A stretch of DNA of 64,000 bases, taken from positions 1-64,000 of the forward strand of contig NZ_JACJST010000012.1 of NCBI RefSeq assembly GCF_014698305.1. The letters are read 5' to 3'. Source of the DNA: Anabaena lutea FACHB-196 (GTDB lineage: Bacteria; Cyanobacteriota; Cyanobacteriia; Cyanobacteriales; Nostocaceae). Under the pieces are notes generated by a model. It saw only the letters and a list, made by a program, of their open reading frames with translations, did no database searches and had not been told where the DNA came from. The translations under genes and the position numbers were made by a program. Positions 27,336-35,868 of the stretch are shown here, in pieces (the stretch's first letter is position 1; every line of letters starts with the position of its first letter).

Positions 27336-28316
27336 ATGCTAAATCTTCTCACTTTTTCTCAGAATAAACTGGAATTATTCACCGCTAGGGATGTCGATGC
27401 AGTACTGACAAAGATTGATAATTCCTGCAATATATGGTTGCGCTGTATTAACTTCCGCGATCGCACTGGAACAGCTAGAATTATCAAGTATTTTGGACTT
27501 AATCCATCTCGTGTTGACATGATTTTCAACTATTCCCCTATCGGAATTGATGAAGATATGGAAGATTGTTTATTTAACAGCTATGAAATTCTGACTCATC
27601 AAATCAAAAATCGTGAGTTTGAGGTAGCCCGTGGGAGTATTGTAGTAGGAACCAATTTTATCATCACCTTTGAAATCACAGAAGTAAAAATATTCAGTAT
27701 CCTCATGAACAATCTTCAAAAGCGAAATTTAGATATTCAAAAGTGGGGAGTTGACTATATTTTATATTTTATTTTTAAAGATATTTTGAATAATTATCAT
27801 ACTGTATTTGACTATATTTCTAGAAAGCTTGATGATTTAGAAGATGAAGTTTTAGATAAATTGGGTGATGACTCAACTTATCAGAAAATTGCTACAATGA
27901 GGCAATCTACTCGTGTTGGAAGGCGCAATTTTCAAAGCATAAAGTCACTTTTGGTTATGATGGATTACGATGATTTCCAATGGATTACCCCACCTGTGAA
28001 AGCACTATTTAATCAAGAATTGGTTCATCACATTGATAATCTCTGGCAAGAATATCTGGCTTTGAGATCGTGGATGTCAGAATTAATGGAAATTCAACGG
28101 GATAATGTGGCCAGTGAAACCAGTGAACGAATTAATCGTCTAACTATTCTCTCAAGCATATTTTTGCCCATCACTTTTATTTCTGGCTTCTATGGTATGA
28201 ACTTCAAATATATGCCGGAATTAGAGCAACCTTGGGCTTATCCTGCTATTATCAGCATCATGGCATTAATTGTGATTGCTAGTATTGTCTATGCTAAACG
28301 ACAACGTTGGTTGTAG
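27336..28316 (+). CDS. CorA-family divalent cation transporter
   Basis: This 326-aa protein has a cytoplasmic alpha/beta N-terminal part, a long helical stalk (about residues 165-255), and two C-terminal membrane segments. The pore signature YGMNF is near residue 285, followed by a short MPELEQPWAYP loop. It probably moves Mg2+ or Co2+ as a pentamer in the cytoplasmic membrane. The C-terminal basic tail AKRQRWL is typical. Confidence 0.92.
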   Translation: MLNLLTFSQNKLELFTARDVDAVLTKIDNSCNIWLRCINFRDRTGTARIIKYFGLNPSRVDMIFNYSPIGIDEDMEDCLFNSYEILTHQIKNREFEVARGSIVVGTNFIITFEITEVKIFSILMNNLQKRNLDIQKWGVDYILYFIFKDILNNYHTVFDYISRKLDDLEDEVLDKLGDDSTYQKIATMRQSTRVGRRNFQSIKSLLVMMDYDDFQWITPPVKALFNQELVHHIDNLWQEYLALRSWMSELMEIQRDNVASETSERINRLTILSSIFLPITFISGFYGMNFKYMPELEQPWAYPAIISIMALIVIASIVYAKRQRWL

Positions 28317-28416
28317 TCAGCAAGATTGATGACACTGCGGTAGAAATCAAGCTACCATTTAAAACTACGTAAAAAGTTAATGAAACAGGATTTTTAATTT
28401 TTTAATTTTTAATTGT

Positions 28417-29652
28417 TTACACCCTATCCCCAGCAGGTGGTACAATACCAAACCTATTTAACCCCGCATCAATATCTCTCAACAATTTAAAATCATCTTC
28501 TGGTAAAGGATAACTATTACTACTAATTAAACCGCCCATTGGTTGTTTTTCCAAAAATGAAAATGCTTGCCGAAACTGTTGAGGTTCTGCCTTAATTGGG
28601 GCATCAAAATGACAAGAAATAATCCAATTAAAATCCCAATTAGCAATTTTATCAGCCCAGTTTATAGTTTCTCTGGGTGCGCGATTTAAAATCAAACTTT
28701 GTAAAATTGGTGCAACGAATAAACGTCCGTTTCCACGCAATACATCAAATGAATTTTGCCAATTTTCTTGCCATTGGAAGGGGAAAAACCCAAAATAGGC
28801 TTTTTTAGAACGTTCTGGAGCTTTCTGGGCATCCCTCAACACTTCACCCCATGTGGGGATTGCTAACACACTCGGTTGAAAATACAAGGCAAATAATGTT
28901 ACACGCTGCCATCCCTTACGGCGATTGGCTTGGGTATCTGCAACTACGTCAGAGGCTTTGTCTTTGGCGTGGTACAACAACGGATATGGATCGAGTTGGA
29001 CGATGGCTGGTGGGTCTGCTGGTACAGAAATTATGGTATCTGTAAGTAAGAGAGTGTGCGATCGCTTGTGGAAAAAAGCTACCTCTGCAAACTTACCAGG
29101 CCCCAAATCAATGGCTCCCAATATGGCATAATCAAAATCATCAGCAAAAGGCGCTTCTTGGCTATTTTCCGGTAATACCTGAGTCCGTTTTCCAGGTAAA
29201 CCCAACCAACTCAAAGGTAAGTTGAGAGGAAAACTCCATTGTTCGGGTGCAACAAATACCTGTGCATTGGCAAAGCATCGCGCAAAGGGGCCAACAAATA
29301 CTTTATGTTCTATTCCCGATATAGTCGGCAAAATAATATACTTAACATCACCGTGTTCTGCCACCAACTCATTTACCAAACGGATACATTCTCCCGTTGG
29401 TGCGACCGGTGCATAAACCAGCAAACCACCATTTTCTAGCTTCACTACAGTCATGCGAATTGGCACAACCACGTAGAAAATTCCTTGTAACTGATCAAAA
29501 GTCCAGATGGTATCTTTGAGAACTTCTTTACGGATTGTCCGACGTTTACCATATGGGTAAATTGGCACAACAGGCCAAAACCGCCATGAAAAGTCCTGGG
29601 GATGAATTTGTTCTATGTCTTCACTTTCAAGCACTTTGCGAACCTCTCCCAA
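28417..29652 (-). CDS. DUF4336 protein (metallo-beta-lactamase-like fold)
   Basis: This 411-aa protein matches the DUF4336 pattern. There is an N-terminal WRFWPVVPIYPYGKRRTIRKEV region. A beta-lactamase-like core follows (MTVVKLENGGLLVYAPVAPT, IILPTISGIEHKVFVGPFAR, ISCHFDAPIKA), without the full HxHxDH zinc motif. The function is unknown. The start is uncertain: the only early codons are TTG at 29652 and an in-frame GTG a few codons in. The TTG lies in GGGAATTGGGAG sequence that resembles the heptamer repeats. Confidence 0.75.
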   Translation of the reverse strand: MGEVRKVLESEDIEQIHPQDFSWRFWPVVPIYPYGKRRTIRKEVLKDTIWTFDQLQGIFYVVVPIRMTVVKLENGGLLVYAPVAPTGECIRLVNELVAEHGDVKYIILPTISGIEHKVFVGPFARCFANAQVFVAPEQWSFPLNLPLSWLGLPGKRTQVLPENSQEAPFADDFDYAILGAIDLGPGKFAEVAFFHKRSHTLLLTDTIISVPADPPAIVQLDPYPLLYHAKDKASDVVADTQANRRKGWQRVTLFALYFQPSVLAIPTWGEVLRDAQKAPERSKKAYFGFFPFQWQENWQNSFDVLRGNGRLFVAPILQSLILNRAPRETINWADKIANWDFNWIISCHFDAPIKAEPQQFRQAFSFLEKQPMGGLISSNSYPLPEDDFKLLRDIDAGLNRFGIVPPAGDRV

Positions 29653-30035
29653 TTCCCAATGCTTAGATTTTGATTTGCACTCTTGAATTTGGAGTTTAGC
29701 AAATTATTGAGGTAATAATTTAATTTTTCATTCAATTTTGTCAAAAATTAAAGTAGCATAATATAGCAGCCGCAAAATTGCTATGACTATAATCACTGCT
29801 AAATTGACTATTGAAGACTATCATCCAATAATTGCTTCTGAAAATAACTCCGGTTTTGGACGAGGATTTAAACCTCCGACTGAAACTATTTTAAATATTG
29901 AATTGTTAACTTGCAGACTTACTTAAGTTTTGGCAACTTAACAAAAGTTATATCAAGTTAGCAGACAATTTATCTAAAAATTACTCATGAGAAAGCGGTA
30001 CTAGTTAATCCAGATGAGGAAAGTTAAGGACATCT
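29653..30035. other. intergenic region with a possible Uma2 remnant
   Basis: About 380 AT-rich bases lie between divergent genes. The only coding trace is the short frame at 29783-29926, listed separately. No promoter or terminator stands out. Confidence 0.5.
29783..29926 (+). pseudogene. possible N-terminal remnant of a Uma2 (DUF820) gene
   Basis: A 47-codon frame begins MTIITAKLTIEDYHPIIAS, which resembles the opening of many cyanobacterial Uma2-family endonuclease genes. It then departs from the family and stops. I read it as a gene remnant. It is too short to be sure. Confidence 0.35.
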
Positions 30036-30824
30036 ATGTCGAACGAGACTATTTTTGCAGATATTCAAAACCATTGGGCAAAAGCATCTATTCTTGCTGC
30101 GGCTGAGAGAAATATATTAAAAGGTTATCCAAACGGAAGTTTTCGTCCAGATGCACCTGTGACTCGTGCTGAATTTGCAGCGATTATTTACACAGCCTTA
30201 CCAAAACAGCCATCATCTCGTCCGGGGATTACCTTTACAGATGTACCCGCTAATCATTGGGCAGCTAAAGCGATCGCTCTAGCATATCAGACAAATTATC
30301 TATCTGGGTATCCCAATCGTTCTTTCCAACCCAATCAACCAATCCCCCGTGTGCAAGCTTTAACAGCTTTAGCTTCAGGTTTAAATTATAGGGCGACAGA
30401 AGAGCCGATCAATACGTTGAAAAAATATTATGATGATTTTGGGCAAATTCCCAGTTACGCTGTAAGTGCGATCGCAGCCGCAACTGAAAAGGGCATAGTT
30501 GTTAACTACCCGAACATCCGACGCTTGCAGCCCAATACAAACGCTACTAGAGGCGAAATAGCCACATTTGTTTGTCGAGTTTTGGCAATTCCTACAGTAC
30601 CTTACAAGTATCTTCCTGGTATACAATTGTTCGTAATTCCTCCACAATTTGAGTCTGCTGATACTTTTGTGGGAGGATTGGCACGGGTCCGAAAAGATAA
30701 TTTGTGGGGTTATATCGACAAAACCGGAAAATTTGTAATTCCCGCACAATTTGATGAAGCTAATTCTTTTTCTGAAGGATTGGCATTAGTAAGAGAAAAT
30801 ATCAATAAATCAGGCTCAATCTAA
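30036..30824 (+). CDS. SLH-domain protein with start of a WG-repeat region
   Basis: This 262-aa protein carries three SLH repeats: about residues 6-55 (FADIQNHWAKASILAAAERN), 68-115 (FTDVPANHWAAKAIALAYQT) and 125-190. SLH domains tie proteins to cell-wall polymers. It then has about one and a half WG repeats (DNLWGYIDKTGKFVIPAQFDE) and stops. No signal peptide is visible, as in some cyanobacterial SLH-glycosidase proteins. The next gene begins after TAA TTC in the same frame with no Shine-Dalgarno, so the two may have been one protein (see findings). Confidence 0.8.
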   Translation: MSNETIFADIQNHWAKASILAAAERNILKGYPNGSFRPDAPVTRAEFAAIIYTALPKQPSSRPGITFTDVPANHWAAKAIALAYQTNYLSGYPNRSFQPNQPIPRVQALTALASGLNYRATEEPINTLKKYYDDFGQIPSYAVSAIAAATEKGIVVNYPNIRRLQPNTNATRGEIATFVCRVLAIPTVPYKYLPGIQLFVIPPQFESADTFVGGLARVRKDNLWGYIDKTGKFVIPAQFDEANSFSEGLALVRENINKSGSI

Positions 30825-30827
30825 TTC

Positions 30828-32720
30828 ATGGAAATTCGCGGTATTTGGATTACTACAACAGCCAGTCAAGTCTTTAACTCCCGACAAAATATTGCCGAGG
30901 CTATGAACTTTCTCGCCGACATTGGATTTAACGTTGTCTTTCCTGTTGTCTGGAATAACGGCACAACAACTTATCCCAGCCGAGTCATGCGAGAAAACTT
31001 CGGCATAGAAATCAATCCGCGCTTTCAAGGTAGAGATCCTTTAAAAGAATTAATTGAAGAAGCAAAACGAGTTAATTTAGCTGTTATCCCTTGGTTTGAA
31101 TATGGCTTTGCTAGTTCCTATCAAAAAAATGGAGGGACAATAATCGCTAAAAAGCCAGAATGGGCAGCGCGTGACTATGCTGGAAATTTGCTTAATAAAA
31201 ATGGTTTTGATTGGCTAAATGCACTTGATATCGAAGTACAGAACTTTCTCCTAAGTTTATTTATAGAAGTTGCTAAAAACTATGAGATTGCCGGCATTCA
31301 AGGAGATGATCGCTTTCCCGCTTTACCAAGTGAAGGTGGTTACGATCAAAAAACTGTAGAACGCTATCGTCAAGAATTTAATCGACTACCACCAGAAAAT
31401 TCTAAAGATCCACAATGGTTACAGTGGCGGGCTGATATTCTTTCAAATTTTTTAATTCGCTTCTACCAAGAAATAATTAATATCAATCCTGAATTAATTA
31501 TTTCCATGTCTCCGAGTCCTTATCCTTGGAGTTATGAAAACTACCTGCAAGATTCTCAAACTTGGGTTAATCTGGGATTAGTTGATTTAGTTCATCCACA
31601 GTTATATCACCGAGAATTAGAATTTTATAAAAGAGATATAGATAGACTCATAACTACTCAATTTACCAAACAACAATTGCCCCAACTAATTCCGGGTGTT
31701 CTTTTAAAAAGTAGTTCATATCGAATTGATACAGAACACTTATTTCAGGCGCTAAAACATAACCGTTCTGTAGGTATTCAAGGAGAAATTTTCTTTTTCT
31801 ACGAAGCTTTACGAGAAGATAATAATGCTTTAGCTAATGTTTTAAAATCCAGTATTTACTCTCAACCCGCTGGAAAATTTGACCACAAAGAAATTAAGAA
31901 GTATAGCTTTAACCAGCGACGAATAAATAATAATTATGCTTACATAAATAAATCCCAGTCAATTATCCTGAAGGCAAAATTTGATTGGGTTGAGTCATTT
32001 TCTGATGGTATGGCATCTGTCAAAATGGGTTACAAACACGGTTACATTGATAGAACTGGTAAACTTGTTGGCAGGCTTCAATTTGATACTGCTGCACCTT
32101 TTTCAGAAGGATTAGCCTTGATAAAAATTAATAATAAATATGGCTATATTGATAAAAGTGCTAAACTGATACCTACATTACAATTTGATGAGGCTAAATC
32201 ATTTGCTGAAGGCATAGCAGCAGTCAAAACCGCTAATAAATGGGGTTATATTGATAAAACAGGTAAACTTGTTATTGCTGCTAAATTTGATGATGCTAAA
32301 TCATTTTATGAAGGCATAGCAGCAGTGAAAACCGCTAATAAATGGGGTTATATTGATAAAACAGGTAAAACTATAATCCCATCTCAATTTGACGATGCTA
32401 CAGCTTTTTCTGAAGGTTTTGCATTAGTTAAACTTGGTAATAAATGGGGATATATTGATAAAACAGGAAAATTGATTATCAAGCCGCAATTTGATGAAGC
32501 TGATATCTTTTCAGAAGGTTTAGCTCCTGCTAAAATAGCAGGTAAATGGGGATATATTAATCAGTTTGGTGAGTTTATAATTCCCCCAAACTTAGATTTT
32601 GCTAAACCTTTTTCTGAAGGCATGGCATTAGTGAATGTTGGTGGAGAATTAAAGCAAGATCAGGAACAAGAGAAAGCTTCTTTGATAGGTGGTAAATGGG
32701 GATATATTCGCAAACCTTAA
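30828..32720 (+). CDS. family 10-type glycosyl hydrolase-like (GHL10/DUF187) protein with WG repeats
   Basis: This 630-aa protein opens with EIRGIWITTTASQVFNSRQN, the usual start of the GHL10 barrel. The barrel runs to about residue 345, with GIQGDDRFPALP and MSPSPYPWSYENY as likely active-site strands. From about 375 to the end there are seven WG repeats of about 34 residues (GYID-TGK), two of them almost identical at the DNA level. GHL10 proteins are thought to act on cell-surface polysaccharide, and no export signal is present in this frame. The upstream SLH gene in the same frame would supply wall attachment if the two were joined. Confidence 0.8.
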   Translation: MEIRGIWITTTASQVFNSRQNIAEAMNFLADIGFNVVFPVVWNNGTTTYPSRVMRENFGIEINPRFQGRDPLKELIEEAKRVNLAVIPWFEYGFASSYQKNGGTIIAKKPEWAARDYAGNLLNKNGFDWLNALDIEVQNFLLSLFIEVAKNYEIAGIQGDDRFPALPSEGGYDQKTVERYRQEFNRLPPENSKDPQWLQWRADILSNFLIRFYQEIININPELIISMSPSPYPWSYENYLQDSQTWVNLGLVDLVHPQLYHRELEFYKRDIDRLITTQFTKQQLPQLIPGVLLKSSSYRIDTEHLFQALKHNRSVGIQGEIFFFYEALREDNNALANVLKSSIYSQPAGKFDHKEIKKYSFNQRRINNNYAYINKSQSIILKAKFDWVESFSDGMASVKMGYKHGYIDRTGKLVGRLQFDTAAPFSEGLALIKINNKYGYIDKSAKLIPTLQFDEAKSFAEGIAAVKTANKWGYIDKTGKLVIAAKFDDAKSFYEGIAAVKTANKWGYIDKTGKTIIPSQFDDATAFSEGFALVKLGNKWGYIDKTGKLIIKPQFDEADIFSEGLAPAKIAGKWGYINQFGEFIIPPNLDFAKPFSEGMALVNVGGELKQDQEQEKASLIGGKWGYIRKP

Positions 32721-32759
32721 TAATCCTCAATTGCCATAACTAGACAAGTCTATTCTATT

Positions 32760-33740
32760 TCACTTAGTCTGAAAAATATTTTGCACCATTTTCTTCTCCA
32801 CCCTATCAGCAGCATTATCCAACTCTATCACCTCACCATCACTTAAAACCCAACCCAAAGCGCCAATATTCTCTTTTGCTTGTTCCACATTTTTAGCTCC
32901 AGGAATGGGAATTGTACCTTTACTAATACACCAATTAAGAGCAACTTGAGACATAGTTTTATTTCTAGTATTTGCTATTTCCTGCAAACATCCTAAAAGC
33001 GGTTTCATTCCTGGTAATAATTGTTTACATAACAAACCGCGAATACCTTTAGGAAAAGTACCTTTTTCGGAAAACTTACCTGTTAATAAACCCAATGCTA
33101 AGGGACTATAAGCAATTAATTTAATTCCCAAATCATCACAAACTTCTTTCAACCCTAATTCCGTCACTGGATAGGTAGATAAAAGAGAATATTGCACCTG
33201 CAAAGTTTTAATTGGTACTCCCCTCTCCTGAAACCTTTTATGTACCCATTGCAGTCGTTTTGTACCGTAATTAGATAATCCTACACCTTTCACCAAACTT
33301 TGCTCATACAAATCTGCTAAACCATCTAATAAACCAACTTCTTGCCAAGGTGCATAATTAGCTGTAGACCAATGCATTTGCACTAAATCGACATTTTTGC
33401 CCAAACGTTTTGCGGAAGCATTACAAGCTGATATAATTGATTTTCTTGTCCATCTCCAAGGGTAAGCAGCAAGCTTAGTGGCAATGCAAATATTGTCTTT
33501 ATTTATCCCGTCGTATTCTCTGGCAAAACGCCCTAAAAGTAACTCACTACGTCCGTTTAATCTTCCCGTGCCGTAAGAATCACCAGTATCAAACAGGGTA
33601 ACACCATTACTCACACACAGATTAAATACCTGTTGTAATTGGTCGTCCATGCTTTCATTGTATCCCCAGAGGAGTTGGTTTCCCCATGCCCAAGTCCCGC
33701 AACCCATAGTTGGGAGGGAGAGTTTTTCATTAGTTTGCAT
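32760..33740 (-). CDS. aldo/keto reductase
   Basis: This is a 326-aa NADPH-dependent reductase of the AKR barrel fold. The catalytic tetrad appears to be Asp51 (DTGDSYG), Tyr56, Lys89 (IATKLAAYP) and His123 (LVQMHWST). The cofactor segment GTIPIPGAKNVEQAKEN lies near residue 270. Plant and cyanobacterial homologues are annotated only as aldo/keto reductase, and the substrate is unknown. It is a single gene, divergent from nothing nearby that suggests a pathway. Confidence 0.9.
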   Translation of the reverse strand: MQTNEKLSLPTMGCGTWAWGNQLLWGYNESMDDQLQQVFNLCVSNGVTLFDTGDSYGTGRLNGRSELLLGRFAREYDGINKDNICIATKLAAYPWRWTRKSIISACNASAKRLGKNVDLVQMHWSTANYAPWQEVGLLDGLADLYEQSLVKGVGLSNYGTKRLQWVHKRFQERGVPIKTLQVQYSLLSTYPVTELGLKEVCDDLGIKLIAYSPLALGLLTGKFSEKGTFPKGIRGLLCKQLLPGMKPLLGCLQEIANTRNKTMSQVALNWCISKGTIPIPGAKNVEQAKENIGALGWVLSDGEVIELDNAADRVEKKMVQNIFQTK

Positions 33741-33872
33741 CGTTACTAGCTATAAAAAGTGCATATATTAGCAGTTTAGTGTAGTTGGGGTGAGCGATCG
33801 CACTAATAGTTAGGATTCAGGTCTAACTAAGTTAGATGATGATGCAGATGTTATCTTGTATCTCAATTTAAT

Positions 33873-34280
33873 TTAGTAAGCCTCAAATCTTCTACTATCG
33901 TAGTAAAAAGTTAGAAAAGTATCATCATCAACCAATATTCCTAAAATGATATCGAGATTTTCTCGAAAATAGGGACTACCAGATTCTTCGTCATTACTAA
34001 TAATATGCTCATCCAGTATTTCTACAACAATAGCTGGCTGATTTTTATAAGGGTATTTTCTATTCTTGAGGTTGGCTTTCCATTTCACTAATTGTCCTAC
34101 TTGAAAAGAATCTTTTTTAAGGAAATTATTGCAAGCTGTTTGTAGTTGAGTTATGTATTCTTCTCCATAACTTTCTTTCTCTGTGGCAATTTCTTCTTCG
34201 TCTTCTTCAAAGTTGCCATTTTGGAGAGATTGCACTAATGCACCTATTAAGTCTTGGCTAGAATTTTGTTTTTCACTCAT
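33873..34280 (-). CDS. hypothetical protein, third gene of the deaminase cassette
   Basis: This 135-aa soluble protein has an acidic N-terminal third (about residues 22-38, EEDEEEIATEKE). A compact beta-rich C-terminal domain follows: FQVGQLVKWKANLKNRKYPY, then PAIVVEILDE, then PYFRENLDIILGILVDDDTF and the ending YYDSRRFEAY. I do not recognise a named family, although the last part looks well conserved. It follows the 297-aa gene by 17 bp, so the two are almost certainly cotranscribed. It could be an immunity or accessory protein for the deaminase, which is inference from position only. Confidence 0.65.
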   Translation of the reverse strand: MSEKQNSSQDLIGALVQSLQNGNFEEDEEEIATEKESYGEEYITQLQTACNNFLKKDSFQVGQLVKWKANLKNRKYPYKNQPAIVVEILDEHIISNDEESGSPYFRENLDIILGILVDDDTFLTFYYDSRRFEAY

Positions 34281-34297
34281 ACGAATTATTTAACTCC

Positions 34298-35191
34298 CTA
34301 TCTAGAATAAGCTAATTGATCACTTTTTGAATGATAATGACCTGGTATTTTAACACTTGTTTTAAATGCTCCACGATTTATTTTTCCAGGATTGGGAAAG
34401 ATGTAATTATTATGTTCGTTCGATTCCAACATTAATTCTGGCAGAAAAGACGCGATTTCCTTGCTTATTTTGCTTAATAAGCTAGTTTGACGCAATCTAA
34501 TTTCTTCTTTATTTTTTACTCCTTCTACTACATAAAATATTTTAGGAGGCAACAAATTATAACTAGCAGGTACAACATCCTCTAACCACCAGTCAAATAA
34601 CTCACGTCTGCCATAAGAACCTGGAAAAATAGCATAGCCTTCTAAGCAATCATATAAAATTTCTAAAATTGCTTCTACTGCTTGGTCATAGTTAATAACT
34701 CTCATCGCATTATAAAAAACATCTAATGCCTCACTAATTGCTTGGTAATTCACTCCTTTTTTTTGAAAATAAGATTCATGAGACTTGAATATCTCATTAA
34801 TTGATTCATCAAGTATATTTTGGGGAAGATGCATACTAATATTAATTGTTCCATTAATAGTCTTGGGTAACAAAACAGATATTATATTAATAATATGTCT
34901 GGGCAAGGAATTATTTGGATCATAGTATTCCAGAGTAGGCTCTACTGCTAAAACTAAAATGAGTGTCATCCATAGATAGCGACAATGACTGAATGTCTTA
35001 TCTCTGCTACGAAGCACTTCTAAAACTGCATTTAAATCATCTTGTAATGAAGCATTTTTACCTGCCTCTGGTTCATATAATTCTTCATAATGTTCTAGCT
35101 TAATTTGGTTCAATAAAACATGAAGAGAATCAGGTATTGTATTCAATTCATACTGGTTGAAATTTGTAAATCGACTTGATTTTAATGTCAT
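34298..35191 (-). CDS. hypothetical protein, second gene of the deaminase cassette
   Basis: This 297-aa protein is mostly helical and soluble, and I do not recognise it. It contains the hydrophobic stretch CRYLWMTLILVLAVEP near residue 75. The C-terminal part reads FPNPGKINRGAFKTSVKIPG and looks beta-rich. The start ATG is preceded by a strong Shine-Dalgarno (GGGAGGAAATT), so it is translated on its own. It lies 49 bp after the deaminase gene and 17 bp before the 135-aa gene. Confidence 0.65.
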   Translation of the reverse strand: MTLKSSRFTNFNQYELNTIPDSLHVLLNQIKLEHYEELYEPEAGKNASLQDDLNAVLEVLRSRDKTFSHCRYLWMTLILVLAVEPTLEYYDPNNSLPRHIINIISVLLPKTINGTINISMHLPQNILDESINEIFKSHESYFQKKGVNYQAISEALDVFYNAMRVINYDQAVEAILEILYDCLEGYAIFPGSYGRRELFDWWLEDVVPASYNLLPPKIFYVVEGVKNKEEIRLRQTSLLSKISKEIASFLPELMLESNEHNNYIFPNPGKINRGAFKTSVKIPGHYHSKSDQLAYSR

Positions 35192-35240
35192 AATAATTTC
35201 CTCCCTTTAAATAACTTTGATAGATATAATCTTAGAACGG

Positions 35241-35732
35241 TTATACTTTTGGATGATAGGGGTAGTCCCAGAATACTTCTACCTTCATATTCATAAATTT
35301 ATCCCGAAACTGTCTGATAACATCTTCACAACTTGGACAAGGATGTAATTCTGTATAAAGATAGATATACCCTTCTATTTGCAGATTGTAGTTCATTTCG
35401 AGAATCTTCGCAATTTCTGAGAATAGTTTATATTCAGAACAAGTATCCATAATACGTCCACTGTAAGAGTCTGGCCCTGGTTGAAATTGTCCTCCTTCTG
35501 ATTTTGCTGTAGGTTTAGGAATTGGACTTTTATAGTGAGATGTTGCTTCTTGATGAAAAATTACATCTTCTATATGTATTTCAGCCACTGCAACATTGTT
35601 TTTAACTTTAGGAAATGGTTGCGTAAGAATGGGCTTATTGGGGAGCAAAATCTCCCTAATTTTAGCAGCAGATTCTCGTAACCTTTTCTTGATTGGATTT
35701 TCGTCTCCATTATTATCTTGCGTATTTGTCAT
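35241..35732 (-). CDS. toxin-type nucleic acid/nucleotide deaminase (BURPS668_1122-like)
   Basis: This 163-aa protein has a C-terminal deaminase fold with the zinc and catalytic residues C98-S-E100 (DTCSEYKLF) and PCPSC with Cys132 and Cys135. Between them is the strand IEGYIYLYTELH, followed by VEVFWDYP. The C-x-E form and TELHPCPSC block match the deaminase family found in bacterial polymorphic toxins. The N-terminal 85 residues are basic and probably disordered, with no signal peptide or large export domain. It leads an operon of three genes. Whether it is a toxin, a defence effector or an RNA/nucleotide-modifying enzyme cannot be told here. Confidence 0.7.
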   Translation of the reverse strand: MTNTQDNNGDENPIKKRLRESAAKIREILLPNKPILTQPFPKVKNNVAVAEIHIEDVIFHQEATSHYKSPIPKPTAKSEGGQFQPGPDSYSGRIMDTCSEYKLFSEIAKILEMNYNLQIEGYIYLYTELHPCPSCEDVIRQFRDKFMNMKVEVFWDYPYHPKV

Positions 35733-35868
35733 GTAATTATATGAACATCAGGATGGAATTTTAGTTCCCTGATAGCATGAATGATAAAACAGCAACCCAG
35801 TATCCACAATACCAGTATTACCTTCACAATAGAAATATACAAAATACAAACAAAACAGGTATTGAAAA

